Assembly: GCA_032207245.1 (NCBI GenBank)
Contig: CM063510.1
Location: 45,992,015-46,056,014 of the forward strand
Source: Pardosa pseudoannulata
Lineage: Eukaryota > Arthropoda > Arachnida > Araneae > Lycosidae
Length of the DNA stretch: 64,000 nt
Direction of reading: 5' to 3'
Made by a program: the position numbers and the translations under genes. The notes under the pieces are model-generated. The model ran no database searches. It worked only from the letters and a program-made list of their open reading frames with translations, and had not been told where the DNA came from. Shown here in pieces: positions 11,546 to 23,900 of the stretch (its first letter is position 1; each line of letters starts with the position of its first letter).

Positions 11546-13113
11546 ATTAATATTGTGGAAAAAAGCAACGACCATCGTTAACTACACAACATTTATTATG
11601 ATTAACAGGACAAATACGAATAGTTAGACATAAGAATACGGGCAACCGAGCTATACGTCTTATCGGCTAGCCAGCAAAGTGATCGCCTGCGTGTGGGAAA
11701 ATGGGCCTACCTATCTTTGAGACAGTCCATGTACAAAAGTAACCCAGGAAGAAATTCACTTTTCAAGAGATCAACACAAAAGTAGATGGCAAGAATCATC
11801 ACGTAATCTCAAAATATCGTCAATCGAAATGCAACGTTCGTCTTGATGAATAATGTCAATACTTCTATCCGTCTGCATTATGTCGTCTTAGTAAGCGTCT
11901 TTGATAGCTGGTGTCTAGAGTGGATTAACGCACGAAAAGGCAAGGCCGAGGCCCCAAAATATACTGTAGAAAACATATTTATATAGTTTCCCACTATATA
12001 TGGTAACTGGGGCGAAAGCCAGTTTGGTGCAAATGAGTACAACAGGACCTAGTTTTAGTATCCAATGCTGCATAGCTTTGATGGTATTCAGAATTAATTA
12101 CCAATGGATGAGTACTAAAATGAAATTTTTAAACTGAAAGATGACATAACCAACCAAAATTTTCAGTACTTTCAAAGCTTAGTGGGTTCCGTCCGTTCAG
12201 TAGGTTAAATCTGGAAAGTAATGAAACAGTACTAGAAGAGCTCCTTCTAAAATTATTAATCAAAGCTCTAATTCCATGAGTCATTTAATACAAAATTCTT
12301 TCAATTTTGTGAATGATAATACATTTACAAAAATATCACTCAAAACAGATTCAAAAGATGCTATACAAATTGTTAAACATTATTTGTTTTCAACTAAATG
12401 TACAACATGTGTAAAATATGATTGTGTCCTAAAAAATTTTCCCGCGATTAAAAATTTAATTGAAAATATTTAAGGCATTATCAATAGGACTTGAAGAAAA
12501 CAATAAAACAAAGCAAAAGTGCTTTCTTTAAAAATTCTATATAGCTCCTAATACAGCTGCACTAATGATTCAAAAAAGGCAGACGTAATTTCTACTTTTA
12601 ACGAACATGTCTGTACTCCTGTTTTTTGAATAAGGAAGCTAAATTCTTTAAATTGCAATGAAGTAAAGAAACAAAAGAAATTGGTAGTTCTTATAAATTA
12701 AATTTATATGTATTATATTCATATGAAATTTTTTAATATTTTAAGTATTAAAAATATATTTAAATTATCGGAGTCTCATTTCTTTTTTTTTAATATCTAT
12801 TTTACATATATTTAATTAAAATAATTATTATTTAAGTGCAATTAAAAGTTTAATTCTAAAGTTTGCCACCTTTTTTCAAATTATAAATACTCTAAAGAAT
12901 TTTCAAGACTTTTTGTCAAATCTTGAAAACAGCCCTGTGTATTGAATGCATATAAAAGGGTAGCTTCTAGTAAACAGAATCAACAGATCGTTGCGGGTAT
13001 GGATTTTTTGGATTCCGCTGTTTTTCTTTTCTTTTATACATATTTAATATGTATATCACAAGTTATGAAAACACAGTTATCACAAGTCATGACTTTGAGA
13101 TAAGAATTTAATT
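11546..13113. other. AT-rich DNA, no gene recognised
   Basis: A GC-richer patch at about 11580-11720 begins with a TTTATT motif, similar in style to 9960-10150, and may be another old retroelement piece. A 65-codon frame at 12276-12473 has CTTCVKYDC but no family I recognise. Confidence 0.35.
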
Positions 13114-13128
13114 ATATTCGAAATCATA

Positions 13129-13487
13129 GAGCCGTGGTAGCTCAGTCGGCAAAGACAGCGTTCTCGTAACTGAAAGGTTGCGGGTCCAGTGCTAGACCCT
13201 GTCAAAGATCCGCCGTGTTCGCTAATGGTGACCGGGACACGCAAAGTATGTTCGAGGTCACAAAGTCCTCCAAGTTCTCAAACGATACCATGGGGGTGAC
13301 AGGCCAAGCCTGGGAGTCTTCTGCTTGTCCCTGCTTCTAAATAACGAGGGCCTAGAGGGATAATGTTAGTCGCGACCGTAGCATACCTTACACAACACGT
13401 GCTCCCCGGGTGGCGCTAAATGAGTAACAGGTTTGCAGCCATGTTAAAGCGTTAGAATAATGTCTGTATCGCCTGCGTTGGAAAAAA
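13129..13487 (+). repeat. S1 SINE with perfect 15-bp target-site duplication
   Basis: The tRNA-like head GAGCCGTGGTAGCTCAGTCG carries a good A-box; the B-box position reads GCGGGTCCAGTGC and is weaker. The anticodon-loop position reads CTCGTAA, hinting at a Thr(CGT)-like ancestor, though the anticodon stem no longer pairs. The insertion is flanked by identical 15-mers ATATTCGAAATCATA at 13114-13128 and 13488-13502, which shows retroposition by LINE machinery and gives exact borders. Confidence 0.9.
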
Positions 13488-13560
13488 ATATTCGAAATCA
13501 TATCAACTGTAGTAAAAATTGGGAAACTTTTCATGAGTTTAGGATATAAGAATATATTTG

Positions 13561-13727
13561 TTTGGTTTGGAGAGTTGCGTTCTTCTGTTTTGTTACACGA
13601 AGTCTAAACAAAACGGGACCTACTGATTAAAGCCGATACCAAACAGTTTCAGACATTCATGCCATTGGGATTCTAACTCGCGAACTCCAATTTCGAAGAA
13701 CTGTTCAATTCGGCCATCGTTCGGCAT
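13561..13727 (-). repeat. S2 SINE, minus orientation
   Basis: Begins with the reversed tail TTTGGTTTGG and ends with the reversed head CGGCCATCGTTCGGC. The GGGACCTACTG(A/C)TTAAAGCCG body segment is intact. Confidence 0.85.
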
Positions 13728-14739
13728 AAGAAAGTAAAAACTGCAGCACTTTTTTAATTTAATAATTTGTATATTGTGTGCATCACATATGATATACACA
13801 ACTTTATACGTTTGTACATCATACGCGATACACAATGAACTGTATTTTATATACAAGCTTTTATATATTTTATGTTTTATACCATTGTGTATCACATGAG
13901 ATAAACAAGCATATAAAGCATTAGATATGTATAGCATACGTAATGGATAGGACAGGCAAAGGGTTAAATAACACTGAGCGTAAAATCAGAGATGTTGCGG
14001 TAGATTAAAATGAAAACCAACAAATCTAGGATGCGTGCCACCTGTTTTCATTCCAAGCCGTGTTCACGGAAGTAGATAAAATACCTAACAAAATGCGGCC
14101 TTATTCTGTAAAGGTGTTGCTGTTATCACAAGAATATCCAAACATTACTCGTATTTTATGAATATTATTGACAACATCGACATTTCTCGGTACATTTGAA
14201 CGTTGTTTTTAGGTATTATATAGTTGTAATAACAGAAAATGTTAATTGTATTTGGTTTACTAAAGTGTTGGTAATAGATTAATCAGTATAGAATCGAAAT
14301 ATTTTGTATAATCAATTCTTTAATTTATTTTATTAGTTAAAGTAAATGTCCTTTATCTATGTTTCTAAATAACTTATAAACTAATCAATTATAATTTATA
14401 AACTAATGGTAAAATAACTTTTAATATTTATTAGTATATGACATATAAAACTAATTCATTTTTTTTAAATGTATATGTGTCTTTTTTTTGTAATGTACCT
14501 TTAATAATTAATAAATATATAATAAGCATATATTTATATACTATAAGTGAATTACATGGATTCTGTCGAGAGATATGTTAGTGAGGTAATTTTGTCTAGT
14601 AAGCAAGTTTCAGTAACTGCCAATAGAGAATAAATCGATATTAGTCTTCCCGACAATGGATGTTTTTAAAATCTAATACGCAAACTTAAAAATTGTACCT
14701 GTGAAGTGGAAATAAGGAATAATTGGTGACCCGGACTTG
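13728..14739. other. AT-rich DNA, no gene recognised
   Basis: Between 13780 and 13930 the words CATA(T/C)GATA(T/C)ACA and GTGTATCACA recur loosely, giving an imperfect tandem look. Nothing else is recognised. Confidence 0.35.
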
Positions 14740-14995
14740 TATAAAGAAGGAAAATAGTTAATAGCGGGTCTTTTGGCCCTTAACTTTAGATTGGAAAATT
14801 CCTAAGAATTTTTTTTGCGGTTTAATGAAGGCTCTCGGTTATAAATTTACTTCCGCATCTTTGACCTCTCAGAATACTGGAAGTTTCGTAATTCTATATT
14901 CCTTAAGGAGCCGTCTTCGGGGTTTAATACGAAATCCCTACATTAGTTCACTGATTTACTTTACTTTCCTTTACACACACACACACATATATTCA
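14740..14995 (-). repeat. Fragment related to foldback family F
   Basis: AGATTGGAAAATTCCTAAGAATTTT followed by CTCTCGGTTATAAATTTACTTCC matches the diverged family member at 55125-55220, and the part ending CTTTCCTTTACACACACAC matches the inner segment at about 55330-55470 in reverse. It ends in a short CA run as other members do. Confidence 0.5.
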
Positions 14996-15615
14996 TACTA
15001 AACGACCCGACAGACGTTGTCCTGTTTAAACGCTATAAATTCAAAAATTCTAAAATGTTTTTAAATAAATTATAAATTAGACCATTTAGATGTAAAAGTA
15101 AGAAAAAAATATTCTATAAATACTTACGCCACCACGCGTACAGTCATCACAAACGTAATTTAGATTCAATTAAAATTCCCGCATCGTCTGTACAGGACTT
15201 CTCATACTGAAGCCCATTGCGCTGACCACTGCTCCACAGATACGTTGGCATTGAAGGGTTTCAAGAGGCAAAGAGTAATAATCTCAATAAGCGCGCAATT
15301 CTGGATTTTTATTAAAGAAATATTTTGTATCGGATCAAGTTGTGAATCTAAACCATTCTCGAAGAATTTTATAAAGATGTCTGAATATAAATAACCGTAA
15401 TATTTATTCAACTAAGGGATTATTGCTACTCCCAGCATAGTGCCATGGTGGGCACGCGTGTGAGTTAAATGTTTGTATTGATGCAATCGCATGGTTTTGT
15501 ATAGTACTGAAAAGCACGCGAGAATAGTTCAGCTCTTTTTAAACTACCTTTACCATTTAGTACTCGGCTCTAAATGAATCATTATTAAGAAGCGAAATGT
15601 GCTCACAAACAAACT

Positions 15616-15618
<3 letters not shown>
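14996..15618. other. AT-rich DNA, possible degraded tRNA-like segment
   Basis: On the minus strand near 15190-15245 the text GTGGAGCAGTGGTCAGCGCAATGG resembles a tRNA-type A-box, but no folded tRNA or SINE body follows. Otherwise nothing is seen. Confidence 0.3.
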
Positions 15619-15697
<79 letters not shown>

Positions 15698-15720
15698 CGT
15701 GTGTGTGTGTATATATATAA
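15619..15720. repeat. (TA)n with short (TG)n
   Basis: A long TA tract, then GTGTGTGTGT, then a short TA tract. No F arm adjoins it. Confidence 0.95.
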
Positions 15721-16298
15721 ACATATGTATATATTTATGTATTCCATAACTGTGATTTCGTGTTGATAAGGATGAAAAAAATGGATTGTATTTCTTGCAA
15801 ACTCATTAAAAGTTTTAGGTACTATCTTGGAAGAAATTGTAGTATTATTATCTAACAATCTATTGGTTTAATTAACAGATAAATTAATTAAATAAGGCAA
15901 CAAGATGGTTAATTAAATGGTTGTCATATCATTTTCCTAATTTTATTATTCTTAAATTAATTAATACTAGAAATTACGATAAGTAATAAAAATATAGTTT
16001 TTAAAATCATTCTAAAGATATGTTATTTATTTTCAGCAATCATGCACATCAAAAATGGAAAAAACATATTTTAAAAATATAGTTTACACTGAAAAGTATT
16101 GATACTTTTTAAAAACATAAAAGAAATAATTAAAAAAGAAATAATTGAGAAATTTCCCGCCTTTGCATATATAGTGTTTAGTTTCAATATTGAATAATAG
16201 AGGGCGTAACTTGATATGAACACTAATCGCAAATATTTGTTTACTGTTTTATTTACATTTTTTTTTTAAATCCCAATTGATAACAATTAAAATGGTAC
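15721..16298. other. AT-rich DNA, probably includes the Helitron 3' end
   Basis: The helicase relic to the right is read leftwards and stops near 16299, so its element's 3' terminus should lie here. I could not find a convincing hairpin plus CTRR end. Confidence 0.3.
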
Positions 16299-17230
16299 AT
16301 TTATCTTAGCAATGTGATATACAACATTTTTGGCAGTTCCATTTGGAGTGTGTACTCAAAGATTTTCCTCTTTGCCCACTCTGGAGCAGGCCACATACAA
16401 CTGCCCATGAGAAAGCATGGTGTCTGCAAGTGTATACCATCAGTACTAAGAGACTAAGAGACTGGCCCAGTGATTTGTTGATTGTCATGTCAAAGAACTG
16501 TTTCAAAGGGTACTGTATTCTCTTGAATTGTATGGTGTTATTCTTGGAATGAATACATCTTCTCCCTTACCACACTCTGTGAGTACTGTGGCCTGAATGA
16601 CATGTTGCATCAGCTTTTTCACAATTAAACTTTTGCCATTGCACAACCTGGGTGCATCAATATTTCGGATCAGCATTATTGGAGCACCAACTTTAAGAAT
16701 CAAGTTGTGGGCTTGCAAATCAGGAGTCTGGATGGAATTCAAGAACTCAAAGGGATATTGTACTGCTTCATCATCATTAAGGATGCAGTCTATGGACTTG
16801 TAGGCATATTCTTGCCCTGGAAGCTGCTTCTGAATGGTGACATTGAGCTTCTCAACCACATCATTTCTGCTTGCCAGAATTGCTCTGTGAGAAAGCCAGT
16901 CCTGATCCTTGAAGTTTTGCTGAATGTGATTTTTGTTGCAGTATTTGCTTGCAGTAAAATAAATATAACAAAGAAGTACTGCGTTTACTTACCGCTTTTG
17001 TTTAGTAAAGTTTTCCCTAAAATGTACCCACGACTCAAAACAGGAACATGGAGCACTACTTTTGGCTGGAGAAGGCTAGAGTGAGTTTGGGATGGAACGA
17101 AACCTGTTTTAGAACGTTCCCCATGAAATTTTATGTACGTGTACCAAATTTCATGTTATTTGGTTGTCTGGATCTTGAGTTATAAGGAAACAGACAAACA
17201 GACAACATATGCATCTTATGTATATAGAGA
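16299..17230 (-). pseudogene. Helitron with broken RepHel helicase C-terminus
   Basis: On the minus strand the frame from 16859 to 16503 contains LKVGAPIMLIRNIDAPRLCNG, then GKGEDVFIPRI; a shifted frame gives FDMTINKSLGQSL (Pif1 motif VI region), then LSHGQLYVACSRVGK, a stop, and AKNVVY before the end near 16299. These are the last helicase motifs of Helitron/Pif1 proteins in the correct order, interrupted by frameshifts and a stop. The right edge reads TCTCTATATACATAAG on the minus strand after an A, fitting a Helitron 5' TC terminus. Most of the Rep and helicase domains are missing, so this is an internal deletion derivative. Confidence 0.85.
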
Positions 17231-17429
17231 TAATCGTTGTTTACAAAATAAAATCAAAAATTATTAATGAAACTCATTTTGTATTGTTACAAATATGTGC
17301 ATAGTGTGTCAGAAAAAATTTTAAGATTTTTAGAACAAGCTCTCATTTTTCATTTTATAAAAAATGTCCTCATTTTTTTATAACAAAGTAAATACAGCAA
17401 AACTTCTTTTTCTTCAACAGCACTACATC

Positions 17430-17566
17430 CTGGTGCAGCCAAGCCTTTCTCTGTCTGCTTCTTCCAAACTACACGACTTTTAGCCACCTATTTATTCCCA
17501 ATATCTCCAAATCTCTATCTACACTGTCCAACCACCTTGTTGCTGGTCTCCCTCTTTTCCTTGCAC
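17430..17566 (-). pseudogene. LINE ORF2 C-terminal relic, downstream part
   Basis: The minus strand reads ARKRGRPATRWLDSVDRDLE, then ILGINRWLKVV and a stop. This is the 'KRGRPRxRWLDxVxxDLxxLG' region found after the reverse transcriptase domain in many animal LINE proteins. The reading continues on the other side of the hAT insertion, at 18324 and upward. Confidence 0.75.
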
Positions 17567-18323
17567 CAGGCATGTCCAACCAGCGGTTCATTTAAAAACT
17601 TTTTACGGCCCAATAGAAGTGTTCAACTGTCTATATAGGTTTAGTCTTTTTGACTATAAACAGTTGAAACACAGAATTTTAGTTGTTTGTAACAAAGATT
17701 CAGCTTTCTGCAAATAATTTGATTTCCTATTATTAAATAACTATCAGTGTGACCATAAAAACTTCTTCAAATATTCCATTGAAATCTCAAAATTTCTTAA
17801 AAAATTCAATACAAAATTCTCATACATGCAAAAGCTTGAAGAAATCTTTAAAATATTCTTAACTCCATTTAATGTAGAGGTTCAATCAGCGCCTCTAAAT
17901 TTACAAATGGAGCTAATAGAATTGCAATTAAACACTGAGATAATGCTTCTACGAAGGGAATAAGATTGAATATAATCAAAATTTTATTGCCGAAGATAAA
18001 TTTCTAAATTTAAGACGATTGGCAATGTCCATTATATAATTAGTATAAATATAATAATAATATTTTAACTCTCATGATTGGGGAGGAAAGTAAGGTGTTG
18101 GGGGGATTATAAATACAGTATATTTAATGCTTATTGTCGTTGTAGTTATGATATATGTATAACACAAGTTTTATTTACAGTCGCAGTAAAAATGCATATT
18201 CTGAATATTGCACGATAATAAAATATTTTGAATAATTTTTTGTTTTATTTTTATATGTGAGGCCCACTTCAAACCAGTAAATTGTTTTTTGGCCCACTAA
18301 CCGATTTGGGTTGGGCACCCCTG
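17567..18323. mobile_element. hAT deletion derivative inserted in a LINE relic
   Basis: The ends are CAGGCATGTCCAACCAGCGG and, in reverse, CAGGGGTGCCCAACCC, a hAT-type terminal inverted repeat. The flanking 8-mers are CCTTGCAC (17559-17566) and CCTTAAAC (18324-18331), 6 of 8 identical, as expected for an old hAT target duplication. The LINE frame is split exactly here. No transposase domain is recognisable inside its 757 bases. Confidence 0.8.
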
Positions 18324-18560
18324 CCTTAAACATTCAATCTTCGAAAAAGTTAGTTTTTTAACTGGGTCTAAATCTGTGCGTTGAAAAACGTGCCTCAGCC
18401 ATCTGATTCTGTTAGAGTTAAAAACTCTCAGGATGTTAGGTTGTCTGCATTTAGTATATATTTCATGGTTCTATAAACTTCTCCATGTATTTTTTTTTTT
18501 TTACAACCCCAAAAATTCACAGTAACCTGTTTTCCTCTGTGTTGTTAATTTCTCAGCAAA
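18324..18560 (-). pseudogene. LINE ORF2 C-terminal relic, upstream part
   Basis: The minus strand reads RIRWLRHVFQRTD, then LDPVKKLTFSKIECLR, which leads directly into the ARKRGRP segment across the hAT insertion. This matches the 'R(M/I)RWxGHVxRM' motif of LINE proteins. A poly-T tract near 18490 is present. Confidence 0.7.
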
Positions 18561-18918
18561 ACTAATTAAATAAAATGAGAATAAATGCTGAAAATCCCAC
18601 GTATCTACCATAATAATTAAAAAAATATGGTATAGAGAAAAATAAGGAAAAACTCCTACTTAAAGGTGCTTAACACTTTGAATGCCACGGCAATTTTCAG
18701 AAATCTGGCCTAAATTGCAATTTGATTTAACCACAATTTATTATTCTTGGAATAATTATATTTTTTGTTCGTTTTTTAATAAATTTTCTTTTCATGCAAG
18801 CCAGAATTGATTTTTTGTTCCTTTCCCAGAAGTCATCTATCGATATTAGCACAGATATACTACGAGTACTTATATACGAGTTTATTCGTAGCTGTACAAA
18901 AATGGCAAATATGAAATA

Positions 18919-19690
18919 CAGTGGACTCCGTTTAATGTGATCGCGGATCAATCGCTTATTGTTATCGAAATCGCTTGGTCCCGATTTTCTCTATTCATTT
19001 GTTTGTTAAAATTATCGCTTTATGTGATCATTACATCGGTTAATGTTATCAGTTTTCGAACCTCATTTTAACTGGCAAAAGAATATTCACAATATATTCA
19101 GAAGGAACCCATTCTTTTCAAATTTCCGAGAATTCTTCACTTCCATCTAAGAAAAAGGGGAACGAACAAAGGAGTGGGGATTACACTTTCCTGGAATTTT
19201 TCATATATATACGCACACCCTGCTGGTGGTCAATGGTTAGATAAGCAGAAGGCAACACATTCTTATCGGAACTGAGAAGAAGCGTATTCACATTTTATGC
19301 CTTGCTCGCTTACATGCAGCTTGTCGATATGGAAGCCAGAAAGCGAAATGATTTAACATTAAAACAAAAGATCGGAATTTTAAATCGTTATGACAGGTTG
19401 ATTACGATTACGAACAATTTATCAATGAGCTTCTTAGAAAAAATTGTAGACAGTTAACAATTGATCAAATTTTTTAATTATGTATACAATTCTTATATTT
19501 TAAAGGATAATATACAGTACATAAATATAAGGTGAGTTTTTTCATTTTGTTTTGAAATTTAGTACGTGTGAATTAAAGGGAGGGGGGGTAAATTTATCTA
19601 ATTTTGCTTATTGTTTATTATTGTTATCAATCGGTTATTGTTATCAAAATCATGGTGTTCCAAACTGATCACATTAAGCGGAGTCCACTG
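18919..19690 (+). mobile_element. Tigger/pogo-like deletion derivative T1, copy 1
   Basis: Terminal inverted repeats CAGTGGACTCCG / CGGAGTCCACTG lie between TA dinucleotides (18917-18918 and 19691-19692). Inside, from 19329, is MEARKRNDLTLKQKIGILNRY, the start of a CENP-B-type helix-turn-helix as in pogo/Tigger transposases. It is followed after a frameshift by YEQFINELLRKNCRQ, near the protein's C-terminus; the catalytic DDE domain is deleted. Relatives are at 33471-34227 and 44329-45163. Subterminal repeats GNTTA(T/A)TGTTATC may be transposase-binding sites. Confidence 0.9.
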
Positions 19691-19973
19691 TAGTAAATGT
19701 GAACAGACAGTTATAGATAATCATTTCCTAAAATTGAAGCCAGTAGACACCAAACACCATTTTTTATCCCAGGGTTCCGCATAACATGCTTTGAGAAATC
19801 ATAATATAATAACCGCTGTAATGACACAGCACTAGCTCAGTACATATTTTGGTATCGGTCGAGTGATGTTACTTAATAAGACTCCCTGATGACTACGATC
19901 TGAAAGAAAAAATCTTCTTATCAAATGAAGAAATTTTGATTCGATTTACATTATTTACAGCTTTTTTCCACAG

Positions 19974-20062
19974 ATAGAGAGCATATCATTCCTCCAGGAT
20001 AGCCTACAATCGTCTCTCCCACCAAGATTCTCTGTCCGCCTTCATGTATCCCCGCTTCCTAC
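19974..20062 (+). other. Candidate internal exon (89 nt)
   Basis: A polypyrimidine stretch and acceptor CTTTTTTCCACAG end at 19973, and a good donor GTAAGA starts at 20063. Of three frames only the first is open, reading IESISFLQDSLQSSLPPRFS and then VRLHVSPLPT. Base composition is much richer in C than the surroundings. I do not recognise the protein. It could equally be a chance or transposon-derived exon-like stretch. Confidence 0.3.
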
Positions 20063-20589
20063 GTAAGACTTTTCAAAAGAGAACATTGTAAAGGAGAGGT
20101 AAGTGTATAATCCTTAATTACAGAATACTACATATCTGTTCTCAGCTATAAAACATATAATAAGAACCAATTTTACTTAATCCTCTTTTTTTTATTCACA
20201 ACTTCCTTTTTTTGAAATATTAAAGAAAATACATTAAAGATTTTGTAGCTGAGGATGTGTATTACAGTCTACATCCTTAGCTGCAAAAGGCTGGATTGCT
20301 CCATAAATAATCTATATGTACTAAAAGTATTTTAAATAAATCGTTTTTATTTAACAAGAAAAACTGCAAAAGTGCACTAAACAGTAAAAATTTTGTTTTT
20401 AGGTTTTAGTCATATCAAATAGATGGCGATATTAGTTTAAAATACCTGCAATTGGAATGCCATGTGGGCTGAACAGCTTTTTGCATTTGCTGTGCTCGCC
20501 ACTTCGCGCTTCATGTTTTACGGCTTCAGTGCTTAGCAGATTTTTCCAAAATATTCATAAAAAAATAATAATGAAAAATACAATTATGT

Positions 20590-20870
20590 TGGCAGCCACA
20601 TTGCGGAAAGGATGAAGAAAATGAAGAGGAAGACGAAGAACAAACTGAAAACCGTGGCCTTACCCTGGAGAATTTGCAACAATTGTGCAACATGGCAAGA
20701 ATTTGCACAAGACATTGACGACAATTATATATAACGACAGTATGGTTCGAGTTGTCGAGTTCAGCAATCGCGTTGAAGGGATTATATTCTTGTACAGGGG
20801 AATTTTGAAGGAAAAGGAAAAAAAGACAATTACCCATCACCATGTTTCTCTCCAAGGTAAAGCCCCCTGG
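20590..20870 (+). pseudogene. Tigger-like transposase C-terminal relic
   Basis: An acidic run DEENEEEDEEQTENRGLTLE leads into NLQQLCNMAR; after a frameshift the next frame reads DSMVRVVEFSNRVEG and LYRGILKEKEK. Acidic linker, 'LTxExLxxLxxxA', then an amphipathic stretch with 'R.xxFxNxVxxxxxxYR' is the usual C-terminus of Tigger/jerky-type transposases. One stop and one frameshift show it is dead. No terminal repeats were found around it. Confidence 0.5.
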
Positions 20871-20939
20871 CTCTACCGTCAGAGTCTCCGATTGAGCCTA
20901 AAACTTCTACGAGTCAAGTGAGAACCTCTCCTCCGCCAC

Positions 20940-23900
20940 CAACATAAGACTCTTCGCCTCTCTCAGAAAACATTGTTGATTAATGTTTATTACTCTATAA
21001 GGTTTTGTAATTAACCTTATTAATTAGCACTAACACGTTTAAGTAAATACGTATAATGTTGTAATTTTTTTCTTAAATGTTTACAATATAAATACTGTTT
21101 ACATATTTAAAACATCCGTGTACCCGCATACACGAAAAGTCCTAGGGTAAAATCCTACTTCGCGGTCTTTCAGTTTTATTGGCCTTGCTATTATAACAAT
21201 GAGAAGACTGTGATCCGCTTCAGTTTTGCTCTGTCATCTATTGTTAGATCAACTGAATATAATTAGCCCTTCTGATTTGAAAGTTTGAAAACGTTGTGTG
21301 AGAAACAAATAGCCTGCGAAAGGGTAAAAATCAAATACTATTTCAGTAGCATGTATGAAGTTACAACGTACAAGGAAGACATGCGGCGTCCACATCTGAT
21401 TTTTTATGTTTTCTGTTTGTGTGCATATAAAATGCAAAATTCCCTAAGCTAAATAGGTAAAAATAAAGAGTCAGAGGCTAAGACACTTTCCTCACTGTCA
21501 ATACAATGTCATCTCATTCTCTTGGTTTAAAGATTCAGTGAGCGAGAAAGTGGATTGCCTTAATCGATTTCTGAAGTTGTTAATAGGCTAATGCGGTGAA
21601 TTTTCCATGGTCTGATAAGCACTGAATCACTGCCAACTTAAAATAAAAGATAGTAATTCTCATTCCCAACTTTCACTCGATCGATGATCATAAAGGTATT
21701 TAACACCATTTTTGTTTTTCACCAGATCAGTCTCGCCGATCTTACTTAATTCTGCATTTAATGAATCGAAAACTCTGATTTATATAATGGGAATCGAGAT
21801 TGCAGATTTCTCACAAGAAATTTATATCGCTTCGCGAAAAGGTAGATTAGCGAACGATTTCACTGCAGCTTAAGAATCAGAGCATCTTCTCTTTAATATT
21901 TGAAAAAGAAAAGTGTTAATAAAAAGAGATGGTTAAATAAAATGGGTTCTTTTCATATCTAGAAATAGGCTCTTAGATATTCAAAGGAAAAAATTACCGT
22001 AAAGCCTTTTAATTTATAAGGGTCTAATTTTATGAAAGTTATTTAATTTTGTTATAGGAAGCAATGCTTAAAAAATAAACTATATAAACCAAATGACGAA
22101 AACAGAAATACTCTTACCTGCAAAATAACTTTTGAAATTTGTAAATAAGAAACTATTTTTTTATATAGAAGATAATTACCTTTTTTATTCTGTTAACCTC
22201 TATTATATTAATAAGAGCAATATATTTCATTTTAGATCATGATAAAATCTATTTTTTAAATTTCAATTTGTTAAGCATTTATGTTTCATTGTTTTAAAAT
22301 ATCAGATACCTTTAAAATTTTGCTTTACACAAAAAAAACTTTAATTTGATTTAAAAATTTAGTTTCTAAAGCACATATTTCAAATGTTAACTTGTATATC
22401 AAAGAATGAAACTTTTTCCAGTTGGTGCGTATTTTTTTAAAATGTAAACCACGTAAAATTTCAAAAATAAATTAGTTAAATCTAGAGCGTTAAAGAACTT
22501 TCAAAAAATCATTCTAAAAGATGAAATTTTATTTTATGACGAATTGAAACAACTCAGGCTGTTATATTGAAGAGTTTAAGTTTCGAATGGTACTATGCCC
22601 TTTTTATAGCACTTAAATTTCAATCCGTCAGTGATGTAAGAAAGATAAAGAATCAGTGATTTTTACTTTTCATTGGGTTGAAGTAAAATTCCAAAAGGTC
22701 ATTAATTTTCTCAGAGAATTTCAATCTAAATTTCCTGTATTTGTGCGAAAACATCAAACCCAGGCTGTAATTGTTTTCAATTTCAGAAATTCGAGTGTAC
22801 TATTTTGCCTATGATATTCGGCACTATGAAGAAAATAGTGCCGAATATCTCATTTACAGGGAAAAAAATAATATTCATCGTATGACACAAATTCATCGTT
22901 TTACCACAAACTGCTCAATAACTACATGTTACACATCATGATTAAACTGTCAGGTTTTATTAAACTTAGGCTTTCTCGATAATTCTGAGACATAACTTCA
23001 CATTTGACGGAGACAAATCAAACCACACTGTTAAACAACCGCAGGCAGTCGACTTTCAAAACTAATTTCGTTTAATTAAATAAATTTATTTGACAATTTA
23101 ATATTCATTAGCAAATTATTTACGTAAAAGTGGTTAAAATTTGAAAATTATTAATTGTTGTTTAAAACAAATTCATGAAAAATTCGCTATGTGTGCTGCT
23201 TTCAAATGTGATACGTGATTAAATGCTTAGCTACCTTAGTTGTTAATATAAATATCCACGGAACATAATAAGGAGTGAATATATTTATTTTCCTTGTGGA
23301 AAACGCCTTAAATAGTTAGACCTCCTTAAATATTTGGACCACACGATATAGCTATCTTAGTTATACGTTTCTTTTGAAATTGGTGCAAGTCCATTTTATA
23401 TTATGGTTTGAAAAATATCGATATATTTTAACGGTTCTCATTTTATGTTTTTTAAATACACAATTGATTTGTTTATAATGGGATCGCTTTTAAAACATTA
23501 GTTAAAATCATGTAGTATTTTTTAAATTAAATATTATGTCTGCGGAAAGTGGAATTAACATTTTGAAAGTAAATATATTTTTGTTTTCACTAACTACGTT
23601 ATTTGCATTGACAAAATAATAAAAAATTTGAAGGATTTTCAGGGTAACTGTTTATAGATAAAAATCTCGTAGCAAATCGCATTCATTAAGTAACTATTTG
23701 TCTCGAATGTACTTATATACATAAGTAAATTTTACTAAATGACAATCAAATGTTTTACAATAACCTAAATTTTAAAATTTTCTCTTAGTCTGCTCTTGAC
23801 TGTCCAGTTGAACGAAATCAAACAGTATGTTTCGGATGCATCAAATTCCGTTTTATTTGTATGTCAAGTAGTTAACATATATTCACGCCTAGGTTGCCTA

